Assembly: GCF_046156175.1 (NCBI RefSeq)
Contig: NZ_JAYLVL010000002.1
Span: forward strand, 744,001 to 808,000
Direction of reading: 5' to 3'
Length of the DNA: 64,000 bases
Source: Lacisediminihabitans sp046156175
Lineage (GTDB): Bacteria; Actinomycetota; Actinomycetes; Actinomycetales; Microbacteriaceae
In this document: positions 16,047 through 25,009 of the stretch, piece by piece
Position numbering within the stretch: position 1 is the stretch's first letter
Layout of the letters: every line of letters starts with the position of its first letter
The notes under the pieces: model-generated
What the model was told of the DNA's origin: nothing
Databases searched by the model: none
The model's input: only the letters and a program-made list of their open reading frames with translations
Translations under genes and position numbers: made by a program

Positions 16047-18517
16047 CCAGCACCACAACGTCGGTCGTGACGTCGAAGACGATACGACCGCTGCACGATG
16101 GATGGGCCGTCGAGGCCGTCGGGGGAGCAATGGACCCCGCCGTCGAAGGCCGATCGATTCGCGCAACCGTACCGGGCAGCATCCACACCGATCTCCTCGC
16201 CGCCGGAATCATCGAAGACCCCTACCTCGACGATCACGAACGCCTGCAGGCCTGGATCGGCGCCTCCGATTGGGAGTACAGCACCACATTCCAGTGGAAC
16301 GACGAGGGGGCGCAGAACGTCGAGCTCGTCTTCGAGGGGCTCGACACCGTGGCGCGCGTCGAACTCAATGGCACGATGATCGCCGAGACCCGTAACATGC
16401 ACCGCACCTATCGGCTGGATGTTCGCTCATTGCTCGCCGAGGGCGACAACGAGCTCACTGTCAGATTCGAGTCCCCGGTGAGGTATGCGGACCGTGAGAG
16501 TCTCGCGCAGGGTTACCGTCCCCACGTCAACCACCACCCCTACAATTCGATCCGCAAGATGGCCTGTAGCTTCGGGTGGGACTGGGGACCGGACACCGCG
16601 ACGGTCGGCCTCTGGCGTCCGGTCACCCTACAGAGCTGGTCGGGCACGCGGCTCGATTCCGTTCGCCCGGTGGTCTCGGTGGACGGAACCGACGGCGTCG
16701 CCACGGTTCGGATCGAGATCGCGGCTTCTGCGACATCCCAGTACTCTGCGCTGGTGACCGTCGGCGCCGTGTCATCCACCGTGGCGTTCGGGCAAGGCGA
16801 GACGGTCGCCGAGGCGCGGATCGTGGTGCCGGATGCCGAGCGCTGGTGGCCGATCGGTCACGGCGAGCATCCGCTCTACGACCTCGACGTGGTGCTCCAG
16901 GACGGCGAGGTCGACGTCGACTCCTGGCACAGTCGTATCGGATTCCGCACCGTGAGCATCGACACGACACCGGATGAATCGGGCACGCCATTCACGATCC
17001 TCATCAACGATCGTCCGATCTACATCAAGGGTGCCAATTGGATTCCGGATGACGCTTTTCCTCACCGGGTGAGCCGGGCGCGGTATGAGGAGCGCATCGC
17101 TCAAGCAGCCCACGCCAATATCAACCTGCTGCGGGTCTGGGGTGGGGGAATCTACGAAAGCAACGACTTCTACGACGTCTGCGACGAGAGCGGCATGCTC
17201 TCCTGGCAGGACTTCCTCTTCGCCTGTGCGGCCTACAGCGAGGAAGAACCGATGCGCTCCGAGGTCGAGGCCGAGGCACGGGACAACATCGTGCGCCTCA
17301 TGCCGCATGCGAGCCTGGTCGTCTGGAATGGAAGCAACGAGAACATCTGGGGCTACCAGGAATGGGGCTGGGAGAAGAGGCTCGGCGATCGCAGCTGGGG
17401 TCTGGGTTACTACCTCGACCTGCTGCCGTCTCTGCTCGCCGAACTCGATCCCACGCGCGGTTACACGCCGAGCAGTCCGTTCTCTCCGACCGATGAGCAC
17501 TACCCGAACGACCCGGCACACGGCTCCGTTCACCTGTGGGACCTGTGGAACCGCGAGGATTACCCCAACTATCGCAATCACAGTCCGCGATTCGTCGGCG
17601 AGTTCGGCTGGCAGGGTCCGCCGACGTGGTCGACCATGACCCGGTCGATCTCCGACGCTCCACTCACCCCGGAGTCTCCAGGGATGCTGGTGCATCAGAA
17701 GGCGCAGGACGGCAACGTCAAGCTCATCGATGGTCTGGTCGCGCACCTTCCGCTGCCCGACGAAATCGATGACTGGCACTGGGCGATGTCGCTCAACCAG
17801 GCGGTGGCGGTGCAGACCGGGATTGAGCACTTCCGTTCCCTCGCTCCGAAGTGCATGGGGTCGATCGTCTGGCAGCTCAATGACTGTTGGCCCGTCACCT
17901 CGTGGGCGGCCGTCGACGGGGATGGTCGCCCGAAGCCCTTGCTCTACGCGATCAAGCACGCCTACGAGGATCGGATGCTCAGCTTCCAGCCCCGCGGCGA
18001 GGCGATCATCGCCAGCGCGTCCAACGACACCGACGAGCCCTGGTCGGGCAGTGCGGTCGTTCGCCGACTGCGGTTCGATGGCACGGAGCTCGCCTCGACC
18101 GCCGTCGCTGTCGACGCGCCGCCGCGCACGACCGCGACGATTCACGTGGATTCCACCGTGACGACTCCGGATGACGTGGCATCCGAGCTGCTCGAAGTGA
18201 CGCTCGGTGGCCGACGAGCCTTCTGGTTCTTCGCCGAATACCGCGATTCCCGTCTCGAGGCACCGCAGCTCACCGTCGCCGCGACCTCCGTCGCGGGTGG
18301 ATACGCCGTCACCGTGACCGCCGCGAACCTCGTGCGCGACCTGGCGCTGCTCGTCGACAAGCTCGATGGCGACGCCAGAGTGGACGACCAGCTCATCACC
18401 CTTCTCCCCGGGGAGAGCGTGACCGTGGCCGTGACCACCGAAGCCCGGATCGACGATTCCGCCTGGTCCCAGCCGACGGTGCTGCGCAGTGCGAACCAGC
18501 TCGTGGCCGCCTCATGA
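16043..18517 (+). CDS. Glycoside hydrolase family 2, beta-mannosidase
   Basis: The 824-residue enzyme has the full GH2 layout: N-terminal jelly-roll sugar-binding domain, immunoglobulin-like domain, catalytic barrel and C-terminal beta domains. The acid/base is Glu433 in VWNGSNEN and the nucleophile Glu520 in FVGEFGWQG; NHHPYNSIRKMACSFGWDWG is the active-site segment typical of beta-mannosidases rather than beta-galactosidases. It should remove mannose from the non-reducing end of imported beta-mannooligosaccharides in the cytoplasm (no signal peptide). The ATG overlaps the permease gene by 4 nt and its stop codon overlaps the next gene by 4 nt. Confidence 0.9.
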   Translation: MTSTTTSVVTSKTIRPLHDGWAVEAVGGAMDPAVEGRSIRATVPGSIHTDLLAAGIIEDPYLDDHERLQAWIGASDWEYSTTFQWNDEGAQNVELVFEGLDTVARVELNGTMIAETRNMHRTYRLDVRSLLAEGDNELTVRFESPVRYADRESLAQGYRPHVNHHPYNSIRKMACSFGWDWGPDTATVGLWRPVTLQSWSGTRLDSVRPVVSVDGTDGVATVRIEIAASATSQYSALVTVGAVSSTVAFGQGETVAEARIVVPDAERWWPIGHGEHPLYDLDVVLQDGEVDVDSWHSRIGFRTVSIDTTPDESGTPFTILINDRPIYIKGANWIPDDAFPHRVSRARYEERIAQAAHANINLLRVWGGGIYESNDFYDVCDESGMLSWQDFLFACAAYSEEEPMRSEVEAEARDNIVRLMPHASLVVWNGSNENIWGYQEWGWEKRLGDRSWGLGYYLDLLPSLLAELDPTRGYTPSSPFSPTDEHYPNDPAHGSVHLWDLWNREDYPNYRNHSPRFVGEFGWQGPPTWSTMTRSISDAPLTPESPGMLVHQKAQDGNVKLIDGLVAHLPLPDEIDDWHWAMSLNQAVAVQTGIEHFRSLAPKCMGSIVWQLNDCWPVTSWAAVDGDGRPKPLLYAIKHAYEDRMLSFQPRGEAIIASASNDTDEPWSGSAVVRRLRFDGTELASTAVAVDAPPRTTATIHVDSTVTTPDDVASELLEVTLGGRRAFWFFAEYRDSRLEAPQLTVAATSVAGGYAVTVTAANLVRDLALLVDKLDGDARVDDQLITLLPGESVTVAVTTEARIDDSAWSQPTVLRSANQLVAAS

Positions 18518-19461
18518 CCGAGGTGAAGACGGAGCAGTTCTGCGGCATGACCTGGGGATGGACCGGCGTGCGTGGCACCTGGGCAACGGCGGAGGCAGAG
18601 GACTCGCTGTCCAAGCTGGTCGACCTCAACGTCAACTGGGTCGGGATCGCATTCGGTGCGCTGCAGGCGACTGCCCAGTCCACCGAGATCCGCTTCGGAG
18701 ACGAGCCGACGGTCACCGATGACGAGGTGCGCTGGGCCATCCGCGAGTCGAAGGCCCGCGGACTCAAGGTCTGCCTGAAGCCCGTGGTGAATGTGGCCGA
18801 TGGCACCTGGCGTGCCTTCATCGGTTTCTTCGATGAGGAAGTGCCGGGCGAGCCGAGCTGGGCCGAGTGGTTCGCCTCCTTCACCCGGTTCGTGGTGCAC
18901 TACGCCCGCATCGCCGAAGAGGAGGGCTGCGAGATGCTCTGCGTCGGCTGCGAGATGGTGCAGACCGATAAAAGGGAATCCGAGTGGCGTGCCCTCATCG
19001 CGGCCGTACGCGCCGTCTACGGCGGACTCGTCACCTACAACTGCGACAAGTACCAGGAAGACAGGGTGACCTGGTGGGACGCCGTCGACATCATCTCGTC
19101 GAGCGGCTACTACCCGCTCGGCGATTGGGATGCCCAGCTCGACCGCATCGCACCCGTCGTCGAGAGTGCCGGTAAGCCGTTCTTCTTCATGGAATCCGGA
19201 TGCCCGAGCAGGGTCGGATCAGCCGCCCGGCCGAACGACTGGACGCTCGAGGGCGCCGTCTCCGGTGCGGAGCAGGCCGAGTGGTACCGTGACGCCTTCG
19301 ACACCTGCGCGAAGCGTCCCTGGGTGCAGGGCTTCATGCTCTGGGACTGGCCACCGCGCCTCTACGCCCTCGAAGACGCGGCGAGCGACGACGACTACTG
19401 CGTCTACGGCAAGCCGGCGGAAGACGTCGTGCGCGAGCACTACGCGCTGCGGCGCCAATGA
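18514..19461 (+). CDS. Glycoside hydrolase family 113-like protein, probable beta-mannanase
   Basis: This 315-residue protein has a TIM-barrel sequence related to GH113. The likely acid/base is Glu147 in CVGCEM and the likely nucleophile Glu227 in FFFMESG, both at strand ends as expected for clan GH-A. GLKVCLKPVVNV is the family's third-strand motif. GH113 enzymes cleave beta-1,4-mannosidic bonds. No signal peptide is present, so with the GH2 enzyme it would complete cytoplasmic breakdown of mannooligosaccharides. The start overlaps the GH2 stop by 4 nt. The family call rests on motif recognition. Confidence 0.75.
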   Translation: MTEVKTEQFCGMTWGWTGVRGTWATAEAEDSLSKLVDLNVNWVGIAFGALQATAQSTEIRFGDEPTVTDDEVRWAIRESKARGLKVCLKPVVNVADGTWRAFIGFFDEEVPGEPSWAEWFASFTRFVVHYARIAEEEGCEMLCVGCEMVQTDKRESEWRALIAAVRAVYGGLVTYNCDKYQEDRVTWWDAVDIISSSGYYPLGDWDAQLDRIAPVVESAGKPFFFMESGCPSRVGSAARPNDWTLEGAVSGAEQAEWYRDAFDTCAKRPWVQGFMLWDWPPRLYALEDAASDDDYCVYGKPAEDVVREHYALRRQ

Positions 19462-19474
19462 TCACCGCGTCGCC

Positions 19475-21232
19475 GTGACCGAGCGGCGCACTACCGGGGC
19501 CGATGCCGCGCGCCCCGGCCGCACCCTGCTCGGGTGGTTGAGACCGTTCCGTCTGCGCATCCTGCTGTCGATGCTCGTCTTCGGCATCAAAGACAGCCCG
19601 CAGTGGGTGCTTCCCGTGATCACCGCCTCGGTGATCGACATCGTGGTGTCTCACGGCCGCCCGCAGCAGCTGTTCTGGCTGTTGGGGGTTGCGTTGGTGA
19701 TCCTCGTGCAGAATTTCCCGACCAATATCGTCTTCGTCACGCTCTACATGGGCAGCGTTCGACAGCTCGCCGTGGACATCCGCAACCGCCTGACCCACCA
19801 GTTGCAGGAGCTCACGATCGGGTATCACTCCCGCGCGAGTTCGTCGATCATCCAGACCAAGATCATCCGGGATGTGGAGAACATCGAGTTGATGATGCAG
19901 CAGACGGCTCAGACGGGGTTCTCCGCATTCTTCGTACTCGCCGGCGCGATCGTGGTCACGGCCCTGCGGGTTCCGGCATTCGTGCCGGTCTTCTTCATCG
20001 CGGTGCCGGTCGCGGCGCTGCTCGTGAGGGGGCTGCGACGCCGGTCGAATGCGCGGAACGAGCAGTTCCGCCACACGGTCGAACACCTCTCGGCGCGGGT
20101 GGGGGAGATGTCGACCCTGATGCCCATCACCCGCGCGCACGGTCTCGAATCGGATGCCGCGGATCGTGTCGGTCGTAGTGCGGAGGGCGTGCGGGATGCC
20201 GGCCTGAAGCTCGACAGGCTGAACGGGTCGTTCGGTGCCCTCAGCTGGATCTCGTATCAGTCGCTCGGCGTGCTGTGCCTCACCGGTGCCGCGCTCGCCT
20301 CCCTCACCGGTTTCATCCCGATCACGCCGGGCGAGGTGGTGCTGCTCAGCACCTACTTCACGATCCTCACCGGCAGCATCGTTGCGCTGTTGTCGCTGGC
20401 ACCGATCATCACCCGAGGGATCGAGTCGGTGAAGTCCATCTGCGAGGTGCTCGAGGAGCCGGACGTCGAGGCGAACAACGGCAAGGCGGCGGTGTCGTCC
20501 CTCGACGGTGACCTGCGCCTGGAGAACGTGGGATTCGAGCATTCGGACGGTGTGCGCCCAGTGCTCTCCGGCATCGATCTCCACATCCGACGCGGGGAGA
20601 CCATCGCCTTCGTGGGTCCGTCCGGTTCGGGCAAGTCGACGCTGCTAAACCTCGTGCTGGGCTTTTTGCGCCCGACCGAGGGCCGCATCCTCTTCGACGG
20701 CCGTGACATGGCCGAAATCGACATGCGCACCTTGCGGGCTTTCGTGGCGGTGGTGCCCCAGGAATCGGTGCTCTTCGAGGGCTCCGTGCGTGAGAACATC
20801 ACCCACGGCCTGGTGGGAGCCAGTGACGAGGAGGTGCGTCAGGCCCTCGCCGACGCGAATGCGACCGAGATCGTGGCAGACATGCCCGAGGGCTGGGACA
20901 CGATCGTCGGTGAGCGCGGATCCCGGCTCTCGGGCGGCCAGCGCCAGCGCTTCGCGATCGCGCGTGCTCTCATCCGCGACCCGCGCATCCTGCTGCTGGA
21001 CGAGGCGACATCCGCCCTCGACGGCGAGTCGGAGCGGCTCGTGCAGCAGGCGCTCCAGCGGCTGATCGGGGGTCGGACCACCCTCATCGTCGCGCACCGG
21101 CTCTCGACCATCCGCTCTGCCGACCGCATCGTGGTGCTCGACCACGGTCACATCGCCGAGGTGGGTTCGCACGACGAGTTGCTCGCCCTGGATGGCCGGT
21201 ATCGGCAGCTGGTCGAGGCGCAGGCCCAGTAG
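19475..21232 (+). CDS. ABC transporter with fused membrane and ATPase domains
   Basis: The GTG start 13 nt after the GH113 gene gives 585 residues. The N-terminal half has six membrane helices of the exporter fold. The C-terminal half is an ATPase with Walker A GPSGSGKST, Q loop VVPQES, signature LSGGQRQR, Walker B ILLLDEATSALD and switch His in IVAHRLS. It should work as a homodimer or heterodimer in the plasma membrane. It lies at the end of the mannoside operon but is of exporter type, so it is not the missing ATPase of the importer. What it moves is unknown. Its ribosome binding site is weak. Confidence 0.88.
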   Translation: MTERRTTGADAARPGRTLLGWLRPFRLRILLSMLVFGIKDSPQWVLPVITASVIDIVVSHGRPQQLFWLLGVALVILVQNFPTNIVFVTLYMGSVRQLAVDIRNRLTHQLQELTIGYHSRASSSIIQTKIIRDVENIELMMQQTAQTGFSAFFVLAGAIVVTALRVPAFVPVFFIAVPVAALLVRGLRRRSNARNEQFRHTVEHLSARVGEMSTLMPITRAHGLESDAADRVGRSAEGVRDAGLKLDRLNGSFGALSWISYQSLGVLCLTGAALASLTGFIPITPGEVVLLSTYFTILTGSIVALLSLAPIITRGIESVKSICEVLEEPDVEANNGKAAVSSLDGDLRLENVGFEHSDGVRPVLSGIDLHIRRGETIAFVGPSGSGKSTLLNLVLGFLRPTEGRILFDGRDMAEIDMRTLRAFVAVVPQESVLFEGSVRENITHGLVGASDEEVRQALADANATEIVADMPEGWDTIVGERGSRLSGGQRQRFAIARALIRDPRILLLDEATSALDGESERLVQQALQRLIGGRTTLIVAHRLSTIRSADRIVVLDHGHIAEVGSHDELLALDGRYRQLVEAQAQ

Positions 21233-21441
21233 GCCCGCGGCGTCCCATCGCGCCGCCGTGTCCGCGCTCGCGTCCCGCGCTCGCGTCCCGCACTCCGCGC
21301 CCTCGAGTGACGCCCGCGTCGTAACCTTCGGGCGCGCGTGGTACCAACGGCAGCGGAGACTGGCGTGGCCGTTTCCCCATGTCCGGTCACCCTGCGCTCT
21401 ACACTGGAGCACCCGAGAATCGCTCGCTGCAAGGAGTTCCG

Positions 21442-22320
21442 ATGGTCCAGTTCACCGCCACGCGACAGGAACGCACATTCGTCGACTCGGACGGGGTGAC
21501 GATCCACTTCTTCCACTGGAAGGTGGGCAAACCGATCGGCGTCGTGCAGATCGCGCATGGGCTCGGGGAGTACGCGGCGCGATACGAGCAGCTCGCACAG
21601 CGACTCGTCGCTGCCGGCTATTCCGTCTACGCGGACGACCACCGCGGACACGGTCAGACCGGCCTCGAGCAGTGGGGCGGGGATCACTCCCAGCTCGGCA
21701 AGCTCGGACCGGGGGGCATCCGCTCCACGATCCGTTCGGTACGCGAGCTGCTTCCGATCATCAGGCACGAGAACGAGGGACTGCCGCTCGCGCTGCTCGG
21801 GCACAGCTGGGGCTCGCTCATCGCGCAGTCGATCGTCAATGAGCACGCGGATGACTACGAGGCACTGATTCTCACGGGCACCGCCTACCGCACCCTCATC
21901 CACATGAACGGCGGCGACCTGGCGAAGAAGCACGCCCATCTGGGCAGCACCGGTTACGAATGGCTGAGCCGGGATCAGTCGGTCGGACAGGCCTTCCTCG
22001 ACGATCCCCTCACGTTCAAGGCCAACGGAATGAAGCTCTTCGGAGTGATGGACAGCCTTCGCCTGCTCGGCCGCCCGGCGAAGAATCTGGCGCGGGACAT
22101 CCCGGTGCTCATCATGATCGGCAGCGAAGACACCCTCGGCGGAGCGAAGAGCGTCGAATTGCTGGCTCACGAATACCTCACCCGGTCGAAGCTCAGCGAC
22201 GTGAAGCTGATCATCTACACGGATGCCCGGCACGAGGTCTTCAACGAGATCAACCGCGAAGAGGTGTTCGCCGACACCATCGAGTGGCTCTCGACCCACC
22301 TGGCACCCGCGGTCGAGTAG
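21442..22320 (+). CDS. Alpha/beta hydrolase, monoacylglycerol lipase-like
   Basis: The ATG with an AAGGAG site 5 nt before it gives 292 residues. The protein belongs to the lysophospholipase / monoacylglycerol lipase group: QIAHGLGEYAARYEQLAQRL, DDHRGHGQT, and the nucleophile elbow GHSWGS. The acid is probably the Asp in IGSEDTLGG, and the base the His in DARHEVFNE. It has no signal peptide. A strong hairpin follows and separates it from the convergent hydrolase gene. The exact ester substrate cannot be told. Confidence 0.85.
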   Translation: MVQFTATRQERTFVDSDGVTIHFFHWKVGKPIGVVQIAHGLGEYAARYEQLAQRLVAAGYSVYADDHRGHGQTGLEQWGGDHSQLGKLGPGGIRSTIRSVRELLPIIRHENEGLPLALLGHSWGSLIAQSIVNEHADDYEALILTGTAYRTLIHMNGGDLAKKHAHLGSTGYEWLSRDQSVGQAFLDDPLTFKANGMKLFGVMDSLRLLGRPAKNLARDIPVLIMIGSEDTLGGAKSVELLAHEYLTRSKLSDVKLIIYTDARHEVFNEINREEVFADTIEWLSTHLAPAVE

Positions 22321-22333
22321 TGCCCTCCGGGGC

Positions 22334-22369
22334 GCGTATCGGGACCCGCTGACACGGGCCCCGATACGC
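22334..22369. terminator. Bidirectional hairpin terminator between convergent hydrolase genes
   Basis: Arms 22334-22348 and 22355-22369 (15 nt, one mismatch) close a 6-nt loop. The hairpin fills the 62-nt gap between two convergent genes. It lacks a T tract, as is common for actinobacterial terminators. Confidence 0.65.
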
Positions 22370-22382
22370 CCAGTCGCGAGGC

Positions 22383-23216
22383 CTACTTGCCCAGGAATCC
22401 CAGCAGGGCGGCGTTCACCTCTGCATAGTGGGACCACAGCATGCCGTGCGGCGCGCCTTCGATCTCCACGTATTCGGCCGACGGAAGGGACTTGGCGAAC
22501 ACGCGACCCGTCGCATCGATCGGCAGCACGCGGTCTGCGGTGCCGTGGACGATCAGCGTCGGCACGTCGATCTTGGGGATGTCTCCCCGGAAGTCCGTGA
22601 GCCAGGTGGGCTGAGCTGCGACCGAGGCGAAGAACGAAGAGCCACCGGCGATCGCCTGGCTCACGTCGACGACGTCCTGGCTCACGCGGCTGCCGAGGTT
22701 CTCGTCGAGGTTGTAGAAGTTCTGGTAGAAGGCGGTGAAGAACGCGAAGCGGTCGGCTGTGACGGCGTTGAGCAGGCCATCGAAGACCTCCTGGGGAACA
22801 CCGGTCGGGTTGTCGTCGGTCTTCAGCAGGAATGGCTCGAGCGATCCGAGGAACACGGCCTTCGCGATGCGGCCGGATCCGTAGGTGCCGAGGTAGCGGG
22901 CGACCTCTCCGGTGCCCATCGAGAATCCGACGAGAACGACGTCGTTGAGGTCCAGGGCGTCGAGCACGGCCTTGAGGTCGGCGGCGAAGGTGTCGTAGTC
23001 GTAGCCGACGGTCGGCTGGCTCGACTTGCCGAATCCGCGACGGTCGTAGGTGATGACACGGTATCCGGCGTCGAGCAGCACCGTGCTCTGCTTCTCCCAC
23101 GACGAGCCGTCCAGCGGGTAGCCGTGGATCAGCACGACCGGCTGGCCCGAACCGTGGTCTTCGTAGTACAGCTCGATGTCAGTGCTGTTCTCGGTTCCAA
23201 CGGTGATTGTCGACAT
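22383..23216 (-). CDS. Alpha/beta hydrolase, non-haem chloroperoxidase-like
   Basis: This 277-residue protein is of the bacterial perhydrolase / chloroperoxidase group. It shows LIHGYPLDGSSWEKQ with the oxyanion hole, TYDRRGFGKSSQP, the nucleophile elbow GFSMGTGEVARY, an acid Asp in VHGTADRVLP and a base His in EGAPHGMLWSH. Despite the family name, the physiological activity is usually ester hydrolysis or perhydrolysis. It diverges from a TetR gene; two perfect palindromes fill the gap and probably are the TetR sites, so this hydrolase is likely the main target of that regulator. A close relative lies at 55613-56452. Confidence 0.85.
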   Translation of the reverse strand: MSTITVGTENSTDIELYYEDHGSGQPVVLIHGYPLDGSSWEKQSTVLLDAGYRVITYDRRGFGKSSQPTVGYDYDTFAADLKAVLDALDLNDVVLVGFSMGTGEVARYLGTYGSGRIAKAVFLGSLEPFLLKTDDNPTGVPQEVFDGLLNAVTADRFAFFTAFYQNFYNLDENLGSRVSQDVVDVSQAIAGGSSFFASVAAQPTWLTDFRGDIPKIDVPTLIVHGTADRVLPIDATGRVFAKSLPSAEYVEIEGAPHGMLWSHYAEVNAALLGFLGK

Positions 23217-23236
23217 GGCGAATTCCTCTCCTCAGC

Positions 23237-23254
23237 TGAGAACGATCGTTCTCA
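23237..23254. promoter_or_regulatory. TetR operator, site 1
   Basis: TGAGAACGATCGTTCTCA is a perfect 18-bp palindrome, 20 bp upstream of the hydrolase start codon. It shares the core GAGAACG-NN-CGTTCTC with site 2; the centres are 31 bp (about three helical turns) apart. Confidence 0.75.
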
Positions 23255-23268
23255 ATACTCCGAGCCTA

Positions 23269-23284
23269 GAGAACGTACGTTCTC
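23269..23284. promoter_or_regulatory. TetR operator, site 2
   Basis: GAGAACGTACGTTCTC is a perfect 16-bp palindrome ending 20 bp before the tetR start codon. Together with site 1 it covers the whole divergent promoter region, so both the hydrolase gene and the regulator gene should be repressed together. Confidence 0.75.
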
Positions 23285-23304
23285 AAAGCAACTAGAGTGG
23301 GTGA

Positions 23305-23910
23305 ATGGCCGATGAACAGGTGAGGGAGCGGGTGCTGGAAGCAGCCGACCGCCTGTACTACGGCCGGGGCATCCATTCCGTGGGGATGGACGAGCTGAGG
23401 CTCGCTTCCGGCGTCTCGTTGAAGAGCCTCTACGGCATCTTCCCCTCCAAGGCCGCAATCGTGCTCGAGGTGCTCGACCGGCGCCATGCCCTGTGGACGG
23501 ATGGCGTCACCGAGCGGGTCGCGGAGGCCACGACGCCCCGCGACAAGCTGCTTGCGATCTACGACTACCTCGCGGACTGGTTTTTGGACGACACCTTCCG
23601 AGGTTGCGGTTTCATCAACGCCTTCGCGGAGCTCGGCTCGATCTCCCCGGAGGTCGCCCAGCGCGCACGGGAGCACAAGGCGGGGTTCCAGGCCTACGTC
23701 GCCCGGCTGGTCGCCGGTGCGGGGGCGGACCCGTCCCTCGCTCCGCAACTCTCCATCCTGGCCGAGGGCGCCCAGACCACCGCGGCCATCGCGGGCACCG
23801 GCGAGGCAGCCGGCCACGCCCGCCGCGCTGCCGGCATCCTCATCGATGCCGCGATGCCCGCAGCCCTAGGCTGGAATCCGCGCGAAGAAAGGCACAGCAA
23901 TGCACGGTGA
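23305..23910 (+). CDS. TetR family transcriptional regulator
   Basis: This 201-residue regulator has an N-terminal HTH (VLEAADRLYYGRGIHSVGMD, then SGVSLKSLYGIFPSKAAIVLE) and a C-terminal ligand domain with GCGFINAFAELG, found in the group close to AcrR-like repressors of stress and hydrolase genes. It is divergent from the chloroperoxidase-like gene and flanked by twin palindromes that fit its dimer sites. It overlaps the lipoate ligase gene by 11 nt, but the unrelated functions suggest that gene also has other control. The inducer is unknown. Confidence 0.88.
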   Translation: MADEQVRERVLEAADRLYYGRGIHSVGMDELRLASGVSLKSLYGIFPSKAAIVLEVLDRRHALWTDGVTERVAEATTPRDKLLAIYDYLADWFLDDTFRGCGFINAFAELGSISPEVAQRAREHKAGFQAYVARLVAGAGADPSLAPQLSILAEGAQTTAAIAGTGEAAGHARRAAGILIDAAMPAALGWNPREERHSNAR

Positions 23911-24949
23911 GTACAAGGTCCCCGGCGGAAAGCTCGTGGTCGTCGACCTCGACGTGATCGACCACCGCATCGCCAACTTCCGGCTCGCCGGCGACTTCTT
24001 CCTCGAGCCGGATGATGCGCTCGCCCTGATCAACGACGCCGTCAACGGTCTCGCCGAAGACAGCGACGCCTCCACCATCTCGTTCGCAGTGCAGGGCGCC
24101 CTGCCCGACGACGTGATGATGCTCGGATTCTCGCCGGATGCGGTGGCGGTGGCAGTTCGCCGTTCGCTCGCACGGGCCACGAGCTGGACCGACTACGACT
24201 GGCAGCTCATCCACGGAGCCGCCTACCCGCCCGTGCTGCAGATGGCGATCGACCAGGTGCTCTCGGAGGAGGTCGGCGCCGGTCGCCGCAAGCCCACGCT
24301 GCGCATCTGGGAGTGGAACGAGCCCGGGGTGGTGATCGGCAGCTTCCAGTCGGTGAAGAACGAGGTCGATCTCGAGAACGCCGCGAAGTACGGCTTCCAG
24401 GTGGTGCGTCGCGTGAGCGGCGGGGGCGCCATGTTCATGGAGGCCGGATCGGTCATCACCTATTCCATCTATGCACCGACGGACCTCGTGCACGGCATGA
24501 CCTTCGCCGACTCCTATGCCTTTCTCGACGAGTGGGTCATCACCGCGCTCAAATCGTTGGGGATCGACGCCTCCTACCAGCCGCTCAACGACATCACGAG
24601 CCCGAGCGGCAAGATCGGGGGAGCCGCGCAGAAGCGACTCGGCACCGGAGCCGTGCTCCACCACGTGACCATGAGCTACGACATGGATGGCGACCGCATG
24701 GTGGAGGTGCTGCGCATCGGCCGCGAGAAGATGAGCGACAAGGGCACGAAGAGCGCCAACAAGCGCGTCGATCCGCTGCGCAGCCAGACCGGACTGAGCC
24801 GGGCCGAGATCATCGAGCGCATGGAGCAGACCTTCACGAGGCTGTACGGCGCGACTGCGGATGACGTCACTGCCGACGAGCTCGCCCGCGCGAAGCAGCT
24901 CGTGGAGGAGAAGTTCGCGACAGAAGACTGGCTCTACCGGGTGCCGTGA
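23900..24949 (+). CDS. Lipoate-protein ligase with N-terminal accessory domain
   Basis: The 349-residue protein has two parts. Residues 1 to about 85 (MHGEYKVPGGKLVVVDLDV, GDFFLEPDDALALIN) match the small accessory subunit (LplB / C-terminal domain) known from archaeal two-part lipoate ligases. The rest is the catalytic BPL/LplA domain: RVSGGGAMFMEAGSVITYS for substrate binding and GKIGGAAQKRLGTGAVLHH with the active-site Lys. It attaches lipoate to E2 and H proteins using ATP. The order accessory-catalytic is the reverse of E. coli LplA. The ATG lies inside the end of the tetR gene with a GAAGAAAGG site. Confidence 0.85.
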   Translation: MHGEYKVPGGKLVVVDLDVIDHRIANFRLAGDFFLEPDDALALINDAVNGLAEDSDASTISFAVQGALPDDVMMLGFSPDAVAVAVRRSLARATSWTDYDWQLIHGAAYPPVLQMAIDQVLSEEVGAGRRKPTLRIWEWNEPGVVIGSFQSVKNEVDLENAAKYGFQVVRRVSGGGAMFMEAGSVITYSIYAPTDLVHGMTFADSYAFLDEWVITALKSLGIDASYQPLNDITSPSGKIGGAAQKRLGTGAVLHHVTMSYDMDGDRMVEVLRIGREKMSDKGTKSANKRVDPLRSQTGLSRAEIIERMEQTFTRLYGATADDVTADELARAKQLVEEKFATEDWLYRVP

Positions 24950-25009
24950 TTCGGCGATATCCGCCGAAAGGATGACTCCATCCGCCGGAGCGTCCCGTAA
25001 CCTTGACAG

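Noticed and set aside
15039..16166. Long minus-strand frame over the second permease and the GH2 start
   Set aside because: Arg/Asp/Glu-rich shadow sequence without family match, opposite to clear permease and GH2 genes.
23911..24949. Lipoate ligase and TetR as one regulated unit
   Set aside because: They overlap by 11 nt, but the TetR sites and divergent hydrolase explain the regulator; a link to lipoate metabolism has no support in the sequence.
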